Assembly: GCA_019359445.1 (NCBI GenBank)
Contig: JAHHHJ010000023.1
Location: 19,668-83,667 of the forward strand
Length of the DNA: 64,000 bases
Direction of reading: 5' to 3'
Source of the DNA: Kastovskya adunca ATA6-11-RM4
Lineage (GTDB): Bacteria > Cyanobacteriota > Cyanobacteriia > Cyanobacteriales > Coleofasciculaceae
In this document: piece after piece, positions 20,067-29,277 of the stretch
Layout: each line of letters opens with the position of its first letter
How positions within the stretch are numbered: the stretch's first letter is position 1
Notes under the pieces: model-generated
Database searches by the model: none
What the model saw: only the letters and a program-made list of their open reading frames with translations
Told to the model about the DNA's origin: nothing
Position numbers and translations under genes: made by a program

Positions 20067-21453
20067 AACAATCCGTAGAAATGGCAATAGCCAGGAACCC
20101 TCTCATCTAGGCGCTTGCAGTCTGACCGACTTCAGGGAGCGCTTGTCGCCCCCTGGAGTGCAGAACAAGAGCCTATCACCTGTCACAGAGCAATTCTTAT
20201 TAGTAAGTACTTAAAAAATACTAAATTAGATATTAGGCATATCCTTAAAACTAGTGATTTAGAATTGCATGAGTGTTTAGAGCAAAGACTTCTAAAGCAC
20301 TCTAAAATTAATAAAATTAAGTATATTTATCTCTTTGATTTAGTACTAATAGAAAATATTTTAAATAAATACATAAAAAAGCGATTCCTGAGCGTTTAGA
20401 TAGTGAGTGTTTACGGTGCAGTGAAGCAAAATCTCACTATTGTCATCACCACCTGATGGCTGAATACTGACGGTAGAAACTTGATGCTGTCATTAAAGTT
20501 GATCATCTTTAGTCACAGGGTGGGAAGAGTAGGCTCAACGCCAATACACCTCAAGCAAAGTAATTGCTGTCTGTGGTCTAAAAGTTATTGCTAATTTTGC
20601 CCGAACTGAAACGCCAGCCAAACGTTAGCGAATCGCAGAACAAGCAATTTACCAAGTTGTCACCTCAAAGGTTCTCATTCCGCCGTGGCTGGCGGTGAGA
20701 CAGTAGATGTAATCGATGCTAACTGACCTCAAAGCAGCACTCAAGCAAGAGCATTGACAACCCAGGGAGGTGGAATGTTCATGCCACAGCAAACCTTGCT
20801 GAACTGACGGCAATACTCGTCATAAATCCGTTCGTGAACGGTTGATTGATGTTTCATGACTTATCTAAGATTGCAGTAAGTAGGACGAAGTCAATACTTG
20901 AAGGTTTGTAGTGAGGTCTTCAGCCCTCAAAATAGAGCCTAAGCTCTGACTATGAACCGATTCAAAATGTTTTACATGGCAACACAAAGTTTGATTTATT
21001 CCGGATCTACACCTGAATCTCTAAATGAGCTATCTTTATTCCTGTACCTTTGAGTTGGCAGTCAGCGAGCAATCAATTGTTGTTGTCTTTAATGATTTCT
21101 ACACTTTTGGTCTGAGCTTTTCTAAAGTTCATCGTGTTTGGATAAACCTGTAGATGTCAGTTTTAAAGGCAGATATTACTTATTTTGATATCTGCTTTGA
21201 AACCTTTCTTTATTCTCAAATGTTTAAGGCTGGGGATGAAGGTGAAAGAAATTAATCAATGCCGCACCCAAAGATGAAACAAATCATATAAAATAGTAGC
21301 TGATTAATTTCTGAATTTTTTAAATGATTTAACCGCAATTACTGTTTACTGAATAACGGCTTTTGAAAAGCTATTTCCTTGAGTTTTCAACAAACGAGAT
21401 AATAATCGAGTAAACCGCAAAAACTGTGCTTGGTTTTTAGAGGAGAGATGGGG
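20067..21453. other. 1.4-kb gene-poor, AT-rich stretch with possible decayed coding fragments
   Basis: No intact gene is supported. An AT-rich frame at 20115-20399 lacks any ribosome-binding site or family resemblance. Around 20540-20700 one plus-strand frame reads as plausible protein (SKVIAVCGLKVIANFARTE, then RIAEQAIYQVVTSKVLIPPW) interrupted by a stop, so this may be a decayed gene. I could not identify its family. The final 150 bases presumably hold the promoter of the next gene. Confidence 0.4.
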
Positions 21454-21936
21454 ATGAATCTACGCAATCTACCGTTGGACTGGGAAACTAATCCCAAAAG
21501 CTCTTATATACCAATTTTGTATCAAGGCGAAATAGTAGGGTTTTGCAAGCCTAAACATGCAAGTCGAATTGTTGAGGCTCTCAATGAAGATGAAAAACTT
21601 CGCAAGGCTCTAAAGTTAGCTTGTTTAGATTTACTCGATGAAATAAATGGCGATATTACCCAAGCTGAAGCATTAATGAAAAAATACATGAAAGTTGTCA
21701 GTCGTCCAAAATATGGAACTGCTGCAATCGCAGCTTTACTACGAGATCGACAAAAGGAACTAGATTTAAGCGATCAAGAATTTTTCAGTTTTTGTGATTC
21801 TTACCGATTATATTCAAAACAGCTAGGAAAGATATTTGCTGGCACTCCGGTTGAGGATGACTTACTGTTACCACTATCTAGAATTTTAGGGTTATCAATT
21901 GACAGAATAATTAGTATACGTGATGGCAATGCTTAG
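21454..21936 (+). CDS. Hypothetical protein with helix-rich C-terminus
   Basis: A 160-residue protein I do not recognise. It starts MNLRNLPLDWETNPKSSYIP and has a mixed charged middle. The C-terminal 70 residues (AALLRDRQKELDLSDQEFFS, then LSRILGLSIDRIISIRDG) could fold like a helix-turn-helix, but the match is weak. The start at 21454 lies eight bases after AGGAG; an ATG at 21448 is too close to that site. Base composition is lower in G+C than the ribosomal cluster, and the gene stands alone between gene-poor stretches, which hints at acquisition. Confidence 0.7.
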   Translation: MNLRNLPLDWETNPKSSYIPILYQGEIVGFCKPKHASRIVEALNEDEKLRKALKLACLDLLDEINGDITQAEALMKKYMKVVSRPKYGTAAIAALLRDRQKELDLSDQEFFSFCDSYRLYSKQLGKIFAGTPVEDDLLLPLSRILGLSIDRIISIRDGNA

Positions 21937-22199
21937 CAAATTTTTGTTTGGTTGTGAAAATGATCGATGAAGCGGCTAAGTCAACAATATGGAGAATTGC
22001 TAGAGACGATTGTTTTTTACAAACAACCAAAAATTATTAAAAAGGAGATACAAGTAAGGTTTGAACTTAGTAGTAGAATCACTAATTTTATATTTGTCAT
22101 TAAATTTTGTTACGATTAGCTTTGGATAGTGAGCCATTTACGACTGTAATCTAGGTCTGACGCTCAACTTCCCTAGATGCAATTCTTGGAGACATAGTA

Positions 22200-23897
22200 A
22201 TGTTGCGACTTGAACACATTAGTAAGATTTATCCCACAGGCGAAGTTCTCAAGGATGTTAATTGGGAAGTTAAGCCAGGCGATCGCATCGGCTTAGTCGG
22301 CGTCAACGGTGCCGGAAAATCTACCCAACTGAAAATCATCGCCGGAGAAATGGAACCCACATCGGGGGAAGTAATTCGTCCTGCGAGTTTGCACATCGCC
22401 TACCTCACCCAGGAATTTGAAGTTGATCCCGGACGCACGGTTCGAGAAGAATTTTGGACAGTATTTAAAGAAGCCAACGAGGTACAGCAAACCTTGGCAC
22501 AGGTGCATCGGGAGATGGAATCAGCCGATCCGGAAGAATTAGACAAACTGATTCATCAAATGGATCGACTCCAGCGTCAATTTGAAGCCCTTGATGGCTA
22601 TGGCTTAGATGCACAGATTGAGAAAATCTTGCCAGAGATGGGGTTTGAAATGGAAGATGGCGATCGCCTCGTCAGTGCCTTTAGTGGTGGCTGGCAGATG
22701 CGGATGAGTTTAGGCAAAATTTTGCTACAAAAACCCGACTTGTTGCTGTTAGACGAACCAACTAACCATCTGGATTTAGAAACCATCGAATGGTTGGAAA
22801 ATTACCTCAAGGGGCTGAAAACGCCGATGGTAATCGTTTCTCACGACCGGGAGTTCCTCGATCGCCTCTGCACCCAAATTGTAGAAACTGAACACGGTGT
22901 CTCTACAACCTATCTCGGTAACTACTCGGCTTACCTACAACTCAAAGCCGAAAATGCTGCCGCCCAACTGAGTGCTTACGAACGTCAGCAAAAGGAACTA
23001 GCTACTCAGCAAGCCTACGTGGATCGGTTCCGCGCCAGTGCAACCCGCAGTACCCAGGCAAAAAGCCGCGAGAAGCAACTAGACAAAATCGAACGCATTG
23101 AAGCCCCTACGGGGGGACTGAAAACCTTGCACTTCCGCTTTCCCCCCGCACCTCGCAGCGGACGGGAAGTAGTAATTATCAAAGATTTGGTGCATACCTA
23201 CGACGATAAGATTCTGTTTTTAGGGACAGACTTGTTGATTGAACGAGGCGATCGCGTTGCCTTTCTCGGCCCCAATGGCTGCGGAAAATCCACTCTCCTG
23301 CACCTGATGATGGGGATGGAAAAGCCCACTGAAGGCAGCATTGTGTTAGGAAATCATAATGTTATTCCAGGTTACTTCGAGCAAAATCAAGCCGAAGCTT
23401 TGAACTTGGACAGAACAGTTATGGAAACGATCCACGACGAAGTGCCAGACTGGAAAAATCAAGAAGTCCGGACATTACTCGGTCGTTTCCTCTTTAGTGG
23501 CGACACCGTCTTTAAAAAAGTTGCCGCTCTTAGCGGGGGCGAGAAAGCGCGGCTAGCATTGGCTAAAATGCTGCTACAACCCGCTAATCTGCTGATTCTC
23601 GACGAGCCAACCAATCACCTCGACATTCCGGCAAAAGAAATGCTGGAAGAAGCGATCCAGAACTATGACGGTACAGTGATTATCGTCTCCCACGACCGTT
23701 ACTTTATCTCCCAGGTTGCCAATAAAATTGTTGAAATCCGCGAGGGGGAATTTCGGGTTTATCTAGGTGATTATCAGTATTATTTAGAGAAAATTGCTGA
23801 AGAAAAGGAGCAAGCAAGATTAGCCGCCATCTCCGCCGCCAAAGCTGCCAAAAAAGCCGCCAAAGCTGCTAAGAAAGACACCGCTAAACAGAGCTAA
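22200..23897 (+). CDS. ABC-F family ATPase (translation-associated, EttA/Uup-like)
   Basis: ABC-F proteins have two ATPase domains and no membrane domain, and act on ribosomes or antibiotic resistance. In the 565-residue product the first domain has GVNGAGKSTQLK near residue 36, FSGGWQMRMSLGK near 163 and LLLLDEPTNHLDLETIEWLE near 180. The second has GPNGCGKSTLLH near 357, LSGGEKARLALAKM near 447 and LLILDEPTNHLD near 466. A charged linker (RSTQAKSREKQLDKIER) lies between them, and the C-terminus ends in an Ala/Lys-rich run. The exact subfamily is not certain. Confidence 0.93.
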   Translation: MLRLEHISKIYPTGEVLKDVNWEVKPGDRIGLVGVNGAGKSTQLKIIAGEMEPTSGEVIRPASLHIAYLTQEFEVDPGRTVREEFWTVFKEANEVQQTLAQVHREMESADPEELDKLIHQMDRLQRQFEALDGYGLDAQIEKILPEMGFEMEDGDRLVSAFSGGWQMRMSLGKILLQKPDLLLLDEPTNHLDLETIEWLENYLKGLKTPMVIVSHDREFLDRLCTQIVETEHGVSTTYLGNYSAYLQLKAENAAAQLSAYERQQKELATQQAYVDRFRASATRSTQAKSREKQLDKIERIEAPTGGLKTLHFRFPPAPRSGREVVIIKDLVHTYDDKILFLGTDLLIERGDRVAFLGPNGCGKSTLLHLMMGMEKPTEGSIVLGNHNVIPGYFEQNQAEALNLDRTVMETIHDEVPDWKNQEVRTLLGRFLFSGDTVFKKVAALSGGEKARLALAKMLLQPANLLILDEPTNHLDIPAKEMLEEAIQNYDGTVIIVSHDRYFISQVANKIVEIREGEFRVYLGDYQYYLEKIAEEKEQARLAAISAAKAAKKAAKAAKKDTAKQS

Positions 23898-24076
23898 CGC
23901 GATACTGACTGAGGGGGAAGATAGAGTGGACTAAATAGTAATATTTCTGTCTTAAGATCCCCCCAAATTTCCGCGAAAATGCCTAGTAAGGCAGATCAAC
24001 GGTAAAAACTCGTTGCCAATCTAAGCCCCAGTGGTATCATTGCGGTGAAATTCTTATGTAAAGAGAAGGCAACACT

Positions 24077-25675
24077 ATGGCGCAAGCACCTGTTTCTCCT
24101 GTGGTGCTAGTCATCTTAGACGGATGGGGATACCGCGAGGCAACGTACGGTAACGCCCTTACCACCGCAGGAACACCCGTGATGGATAGCCTCTGGGCAG
24201 CTTATCCTAGTACATTAATTCGTACTTCTGGTAAAGATGTAGGACTCCCAGAAGGACAAATGGGCAACTCAGAAGTCGGTCACTTGAACATTGGTGCCGG
24301 ACGAGTTGTTCCACAAGAATTAGTGCGAATTTCTGATGCTGTCGAAGATGGTTCCCTTTTGAGCAATAGTGCTCTGTTGCAAATTTGCCAGGATGTCAAA
24401 GTCCGGGGCGGCAAAATGCATCTAGTCGGGTTGTGTTCAGAAGGAGGAGTTCATTCCCATCTCGATCATCTCTTGGGATTGTTGGATTTAGTCAAGTCGC
24501 AAAACCTTAGAGATGTCTGTATTCACGCCATCACAGATGGTCGCGACACCAAGCCCGTTGATGGCGTTAAAGCCATTCAAAGAATTGAAGACCACCTGGA
24601 AAAAATAGGCATAGGACGAATCGTCACCATCAGCGGTCGTTACTACGCCATGGATCGCGATCGCCGTTGGGATCGGATTCAAAAAGCTTATGAGGTGATG
24701 ACTCAAGATGCACCCGGTGATAGTCGTTCCGCTGTCGAATTGCTCAAAGCCTCCTACGAAATAGATCTAACCGACGAGTTCATTTTGCCCACCCGCCTGA
24801 CTAGCGGTGCTATAGAACCCGAAGATGGAATCATTTTCTTTAACTTCCGTCCCGATCGATCGCGGCAACTAACACAAGCCTTAGTTGACCCCAACTTTGA
24901 TGGCTTTGAGCGGGAGCAAATCCAACCTCTAACCTTGGCAACGTTTACCCAGTATGACCCCAGCTTACCCGTCTTGGTGGCATTTGAGCCGCAAAACTTG
25001 ACGAATATCCTCGGAGATGTCATTGCCAATCACGATCTGCGGCAGTTTCGCACCGCCGAAACCGAGAAATATGCTCACGTCACCTACTTCTTCAACGGTG
25101 GTTTAGAGCAGCCCTTCCCTGGGGAAGACCGTCAACTTGTATCAAGCCCGATGGTGGCTACCTACGACCGCGCCCCCGCCATGTCTGCTGAAGAAGTAAC
25201 AGATATAGCGATCGCGGCACTCAAAAAACGTATTTACTCCCTGATCGTCATTAACTACGCCAACACCGACATGGTGGGACATACAGGCAACATCGAAGCC
25301 TGCGTGGAAGCCGTTAGAACCGTTGATACCTGTGTTGGACGCTTGGTAGAAAGCATTAACAAAGCAGGTGGTGCCGCGTTAATTACGGCGGATCACGGCA
25401 ACGCCGAATGTATGCGCGATGAAGACGGTAACCCCTGGACAGCGCACACCACCAACCCTGTACCCTTCATCCTCATAGAAGGTGAAGGTTTGAAAATCCC
25501 CGGACACGGCACAGAAATTCGGCTTCGTAACGATGGACGGCTGGCGGATATTGCCCCGACGATTCTTGAAATCTTGAAACTGCCCCAACCGCCAGAAATG
25601 ACGGGACACTCGCTGCTAGAACCTGCAGGTATTGAAGTTAAACCGAACCGGACTCCTGTGCGAGTGGCTTTGTAA
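24077..25675 (+). CDS. gpmI: 2,3-bisphosphoglycerate-independent phosphoglycerate mutase
   Basis: This glycolytic enzyme interconverts 3- and 2-phosphoglycerate with two metal ions. The 532-residue product starts with the metal-binding LVILDGWGYREATYGNA. It has the catalytic-serine motif GQMGNSEVGHLNIGAGR near residues 65-82, HAITDGRDTKP, SGRYYAMDRDRRWDR and the second metal site NYANTDMVGHTG / ALITADHGNAECM. Length and motif order are normal. secG follows 150 bases later on the same strand, a pairing common in cyanobacteria. Confidence 0.97.
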   Translation: MAQAPVSPVVLVILDGWGYREATYGNALTTAGTPVMDSLWAAYPSTLIRTSGKDVGLPEGQMGNSEVGHLNIGAGRVVPQELVRISDAVEDGSLLSNSALLQICQDVKVRGGKMHLVGLCSEGGVHSHLDHLLGLLDLVKSQNLRDVCIHAITDGRDTKPVDGVKAIQRIEDHLEKIGIGRIVTISGRYYAMDRDRRWDRIQKAYEVMTQDAPGDSRSAVELLKASYEIDLTDEFILPTRLTSGAIEPEDGIIFFNFRPDRSRQLTQALVDPNFDGFEREQIQPLTLATFTQYDPSLPVLVAFEPQNLTNILGDVIANHDLRQFRTAETEKYAHVTYFFNGGLEQPFPGEDRQLVSSPMVATYDRAPAMSAEEVTDIAIAALKKRIYSLIVINYANTDMVGHTGNIEACVEAVRTVDTCVGRLVESINKAGGAALITADHGNAECMRDEDGNPWTAHTTNPVPFILIEGEGLKIPGHGTEIRLRNDGRLADIAPTILEILKLPQPPEMTGHSLLEPAGIEVKPNRTPVRVAL

Positions 25676-25825
25676 GCAAGGGAAGCGATTAACTGTTAGC
25701 ATTATAGTTATCTCATTCTCTTGAAACTGGTCAAGAGCTAAACTGAAAAGTGCTAATTCTCAAGGCGCAAGCTTTCAATTAGGCTCATCACCAGTCACCT
25801 TTAAACTGCATTTAATGTTCTCGCT

Positions 25826-26053
25826 ATGACGATCAATCAAGTCATCCAAATCATTTGGGCAGTGTCTGCTCTTGGGTTAATTGTTTTAGTATTGCTGCAC
25901 AGCCCAAAAGGCGATGGTATTGGCGGTATCGGCGGTCAAGCCCAGCTCTTTACCAGTACCAAAAGTGCAGAGACAGCCCTGAACCGCGTTACTTGGGCGC
26001 TAGCCATTACGTTTATTGGCTTGACGATCGTCTTAAGTGCAGGTTGGGTGTAG
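25826..26053 (+). CDS. secG: Preprotein translocase subunit SecG
   Basis: SecG is the small accessory subunit of the SecYEG channel. The 75-residue product has two hydrophobic segments, near residues 6-23 and 54-73. They are joined by the family segment LLHSPKGDGIGGIGGQAQLF. A terminator-like hairpin lies about 30 bases downstream. Confidence 0.95.
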   Translation: MTINQVIQIIWAVSALGLIVLVLLHSPKGDGIGGIGGQAQLFTSTKSAETALNRVTWALAITFIGLTIVLSAGWV

Positions 26054-26085
26054 TAACCACCACTGTGCTTAACTCAGACTTCTCT

Positions 26086-26111
26086 CGCGCCTAGGCAACT
26101 TGGCGCGTTTT
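26086..26111 (+). terminator. Intrinsic terminator after secG
   Basis: CGCGCC (26086-26091) pairs with GGCGCG (26102-26107) around a ten-base loop, followed by TTTT. It fits termination of the gpmI-secG transcript. Confidence 0.7.
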
Positions 26112-26239
26112 CGCTTATTGAGGGCGAGGGCATGTTTTCAAACTAACCATAAGCAAGAGGGATACCCGCCGCTGATTCGAGCTGTTGGCTGGCTCTAGCC
26201 TATCTGTAAGACCTCCCAGACTACCTGCTAGTCCCAGAC

Positions 26240-26746
26240 TCAGAGTGAGTCAATCTCGTCAATTTCATTAACAAGCTGTAAAACGCTGTTGTATAGAGGT
26301 TCTGCAACCCAAAATCCAGCGTCGTTGACCAAAGCATCCAATAAAGGCTTTACCTCAGCAATCAAGCCTTGACTTTTAGCTTCGACCAAGATTCCCAAAA
26401 TACCTGTATATCGAAGGTTTAACCTAGTTGCTACTAGCCGACCCCGGCGCTCATCAATTAAAACTTGCTCGGCTTGGCTCTCGACTGCTAGGGCGATCGC
26501 CTCAGCTTCTCCAATGTCAAGTTCGTTACTTAGTGCTTCGACAAGAGTGCGATCGCTAACAGCACGAGTTTGAATCCACTCAATGGTTTGTACTTCGGTT
26601 GCGCCTGCAATGGGAAAATTTGGATCAGTTAGTTCCCGATAAACGGCTTCAGGAATAAGAACTGTTCTGTAAAGTTGATGGAGAAGATGAAGCTGATTTA
26701 TTGCGGCAAGATTGTTAAGGGGTGATGTATCGCTAACAACAATCAC
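26240..26746 (-). CDS. PIN-domain toxin, DUF3368 type
   Basis: A probable ribonuclease toxin. The 168-residue product begins IVVSDTSPLNNLAAINQLHL, with the first PIN aspartate at residue 5. It later shows LDIGEAEAIALAVE and VLIDERRGRLVA, which carry the other acidic residues of DUF3368 proteins. It starts four bases inside the end of the upstream UPF0175 gene (26743-26988), a typical antitoxin-toxin overlap. Confidence 0.88.
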   Translation of the reverse strand: MIVVSDTSPLNNLAAINQLHLLHQLYRTVLIPEAVYRELTDPNFPIAGATEVQTIEWIQTRAVSDRTLVEALSNELDIGEAEAIALAVESQAEQVLIDERRGRLVATRLNLRYTGILGILVEAKSQGLIAEVKPLLDALVNDAGFWVAEPLYNSVLQLVNEIDEIDSL

Positions 26747-26988
26747 AATCTGCCCATGTCCCGCAGATTTTGAATGTCTTGCTCAAAATCTTCCACCCCG
26801 TAATGCACTGGAATGCGGCGACTAGCAAGTAGGTGCTGAAATGCAACACGGTGCATTCCTGCAAAACGGCTGGCTTGAGCGTGGGTAAGCTTCTCACGCT
26901 GAAAGAGCATGACAGCGATTTCTTGACGCATTTCAGCCTCAGTCATGCGAGTTGCAGTTAAAATTTCGTTGGGGACAACAACACTCAT
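26743..26988 (-). CDS. UPF0175-family antitoxin
   Basis: An 81-residue protein with the UPF0175 pattern: REKLTHAQASRFAGMHRVAF (a helix-turn-helix-like segment, residues 31-50) and the C-terminal HYGVEDFEQDIQNLRDMGRL. Such proteins pair with DUF3368 PIN toxins and usually repress their own promoter. A GGAG site lies just before the ATG (reading the minus strand). Its stop overlaps the toxin start by four bases. Confidence 0.88.
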   Translation of the reverse strand: MSVVVPNEILTATRMTEAEMRQEIAVMLFQREKLTHAQASRFAGMHRVAFQHLLASRRIPVHYGVEDFEQDIQNLRDMGRL

Positions 26989-27360
26989 GGCTAAACTCCT
27001 CGCTACGTCTATTATTCTAATCCCCCTGAGTCAGCAAATATCTGTGTCCTGTCCGAGCTAGCTAACACTGCGTTGGTAAGGTTTTGGTATCTGAAAATTC
27101 TTTACAGATTGAAGGAATCAGAGAAGATAGCAGTAAGACAGCCAGGAGCGATCGCACTCCCTCTCACAGAGTCAAGGATAGCCATTTTTTCACGCCTCTG
27201 TCCCAGTTTCGCATCTAAATTGAGAGCGATCGCTGTTGACTAACCATCTTGGTAACCTGGTGTTGTCTATGGACAATCAGAAAATGTGTTGTGTAATTTA
27301 GTTGTTGGGGCGCTTTATTCTGCTCGCAAACTATCCTAAAATTGGGATCGAATCACAACC
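26989..27360. other. Gap holding promoter region and first copy of a 55-base repeat
   Basis: No gene is supported here. The stretch contains HIP1 octamers and, at 27179-27233, a sequence that recurs in diverged form at 28022-28076 on the far side of the next gene. The first 100 bases probably carry the promoter of the minus-strand toxin-antitoxin pair. Confidence 0.5.
27179..27233 (+). repeat. Imperfect direct repeat, copy A
   Basis: This 55-base stretch starts TAGCCA and ends GAGAGCGATCGC. It aligns without large gaps to 28022-28076, with roughly three quarters of positions the same by eye. The two copies bracket the YaaW-like gene. Confidence 0.6.
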
Positions 27361-28014
27361 ATGCAAGAGTTTCATAAAATTGTCAGTTTGGTTACGGAAG
27401 AGCAACGACAGAACATGGCCCAGCTGACCGATTCAGCATTTGGTAATTCCCCGGAAACTCTTTGCAATCATATACGCTATCTCAGGGCTGGAAGTATTGG
27501 TCAACTTTTCTGGAATAACTCTTGGAAGCAAGTTGTGACAGATGTTGCTGACCACATTGATATTGATTGGTTTAGCACATTAAAAGGTCGTAGTTGGCAT
27601 AACTTGGAATCTCAAGAAATAGAAACTGCTGTTGTTGCCAAATTATTTCAAAACATGCTATCTCAACTCTCACCAGAGCAGCGACAACAGATTGTCATGG
27701 AGATGAAAAAAGAGACTGATGACCCACATCTTGAAGGCTTGCTACTAGGTGGTAGTGCAATGGCTGTTGCAAGGATGAGTGGTTTTGGGGTGTATTTGTT
27801 AGCAAGTACTGTACTGGGCAGCCTTACTAATGCTCTGGGAATCACTCTGCCTTTTGCAGTTTACATGGGCATGAGTCAAACTATTGCGTTTATCCTGGGG
27901 CCTGTGGGATGGGTAGCACTAGCTGGGAGCATTCTCTTTACGCTTAACCAACCCAACTGGAATCGTCTATCGTTAGCTGTCGTGTATGTCTCAATGCTTC
28001 GACATTCAACGTAG
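27361..28014 (+). CDS. YaaW/UPF0174-like protein
   Basis: The 217-residue protein resembles the YaaW family in outline: a helical, charged N-terminal half (QEIETAVVAKLFQNMLSQLS, SPEQRQQIVMEMKKE), then a small-residue/hydrophobic stretch near residues 130-190 with GPVGWVALAGSI. The end reads NWNRLSLAVVYVSMLR. The hydrophobic part could be membrane-associated. The function of this family is not established. The gene is flanked by imperfect direct repeats. The start ATG has no strong ribosome-binding site. Confidence 0.6.
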   Translation: MQEFHKIVSLVTEEQRQNMAQLTDSAFGNSPETLCNHIRYLRAGSIGQLFWNNSWKQVVTDVADHIDIDWFSTLKGRSWHNLESQEIETAVVAKLFQNMLSQLSPEQRQQIVMEMKKETDDPHLEGLLLGGSAMAVARMSGFGVYLLASTVLGSLTNALGITLPFAVYMGMSQTIAFILGPVGWVALAGSILFTLNQPNWNRLSLAVVYVSMLRHST

Positions 28015-28021
28015 TTGAAGG

Positions 28022-28076
28022 TAGCCACATTTTCACGTCTCCCGCCCGGTTGCATAGCTAAACTGAGAGCGATCGC
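28022..28076 (+). repeat. Imperfect direct repeat, copy B
   Basis: This is the second copy of the 55-base element at 27179-27233, lying eight bases past the stop of the YaaW-like gene. Both copies end in GAGAGCGATCGC. Confidence 0.6.
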
Positions 28077-28100
28077 CCAACATCTGACCCTGTACTAGAA

Positions 28101-28362
28101 GTTGGTTTCCGTAGGCGAGTTGAGCAAGTTCCCAAGCTTTCAGTGCCTTGACGACATCATGGTTATGCTTAACGAGAGCATCTGCAAGAGCGATCGCGTA
28201 TTATTCCAGTTCTTTAACTTCCTCAATACCTTCATCAGACAAAAGGGAAGCTTTCGCTTTTTCAGCATCTATTCCAAACTCAGCCGTGAGATTAGCTAGA
28301 GTTTTGACATCAACTAATAACAGCACGGTAAGTGATTCGTTTTCAACAGTCTCCCAGAAGCT
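28101..28362 (-). pseudogene. Decayed coding remnant with internal stop
   Basis: Reading the minus strand, one continuous frame gives ENESLTVLLLVDVKTLANLT followed by EFGIDAEKAKASLLSDEG and EEVKELE. A TAA follows at 28201-28203, then the frame continues with ALADALVKHNHDVVKALKAW and ELAQLAYGNQLL. The second part resembles the C-terminal end of FAD-dependent monooxygenases (helix with ALAxAL...ALxAWExxQLAxGxxLL). No start or flavin-binding part is present, so this is best read as a remnant, possibly of two fused fragments. It partly underlies the proposed start of the metalloprotease gene. Confidence 0.4.
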
Positions 28363-29150
28363 ATTCAAACCGCCGTCAGAAGCCTTTGCTGGCGAGACGG
28401 CTAATAATCATTGCTGTGGCGATCGCCACTAGCCTAGGAGTCATTTTCACGCAACTGCAGCCCGGACAAAGCCTCGATCCCTCTCAATTTCTGCCTACCC
28501 TGCAAGCACACTCCTTGCCCCCTCACCTCAGCCAATGGCAAGACACAAATAGTAGAGGGGATTACTTTGAGGAAATCCAACCTACCCCAGTTGGCTATCT
28601 AATCTGGTCGCAATTTCCCCTCAAGCTCTACATTGAGCGCCCCGTTAATGCCTCCTTGTCAGCCAGTAGCCAGCAGCGCTTCCAGGAGTGGGTTGAGGCG
28701 GTCTTGCCAGCGGTAGAAGCATGGAGTGCCTACCTGCCTTTAGAAGTCGTGGAAGACTCCGCCGCCGCTGATATTAAAATTTGGCGATCGCGTCCTCCCC
28801 TTATAGCCTCCCTTGACCGGGAAAACGGCAAATTTCAAATTCCTCGCGCTCGTGCTGCTGAGACACGCTACGAATTTTACCTGCGCCCAACATCAAACAA
28901 TGCCACTGTCTTGTCCCATCGCTGCACCATTCACCTCAGCCCAGACCAAAGTAACGAGTACACCGCCGCCACAGCTCGTCACGAACTCGGTCACGCTTTG
29001 GGGATCTGGGGTCATAGTCCTGTAGAAACCGATGCCTTGTATTTTTCCCAAGTGCGGAATCCGCCGCCAATTTCTCCCAGAGACATCAATACCCTCAAGC
29101 GCATCTATCAGCAGCCAACGCGCTTAGGATGGGCAATGCCTGAGAATTAA
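28332..29150 (+). CDS. Zinc metalloprotease, matrixin-like
   Basis: A probable secreted or membrane-anchored protease. The 272-residue product has a hydrophobic segment near residues 23-40 (LIIIAVAIATSLGVIFTQ) after a basic N-terminus, and then a catalytic domain. The zinc site HELGHALGIWGH lies at residues 217-228 (His217, Glu218, His221, His227), matching HExxHxxGxxH of metzincins. The GTG at 28332 gives 18 residues before the basic stretch; a TTG at 28386 would give a more compact signal anchor. The substrate is unknown. Confidence 0.8.
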   Translation: MIRFQQSPRSYSNRRQKPLLARRLIIIAVAIATSLGVIFTQLQPGQSLDPSQFLPTLQAHSLPPHLSQWQDTNSRGDYFEEIQPTPVGYLIWSQFPLKLYIERPVNASLSASSQQRFQEWVEAVLPAVEAWSAYLPLEVVEDSAAADIKIWRSRPPLIASLDRENGKFQIPRARAAETRYEFYLRPTSNNATVLSHRCTIHLSPDQSNEYTAATARHELGHALGIWGHSPVETDALYFSQVRNPPPISPRDINTLKRIYQQPTRLGWAMPEN

Positions 29151-29277
29151 CCGTTAAACTACTGCCAGGCGTTCTCTTCCATCTGTACAAGTAGCGGCAA
29201 CTAGGACGAGACAGAGAGTAGCGATCGCCAAATGCCTTCTATCGCCAAAACCTGCCAGTTAGGTAAATTTGTAACCG

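Noticed and set aside
20115..20399. 94-residue frame in the AT-rich gap
   Set aside because: No ribosome-binding site or known relatives, and composition typical of non-coding AT-rich DNA.
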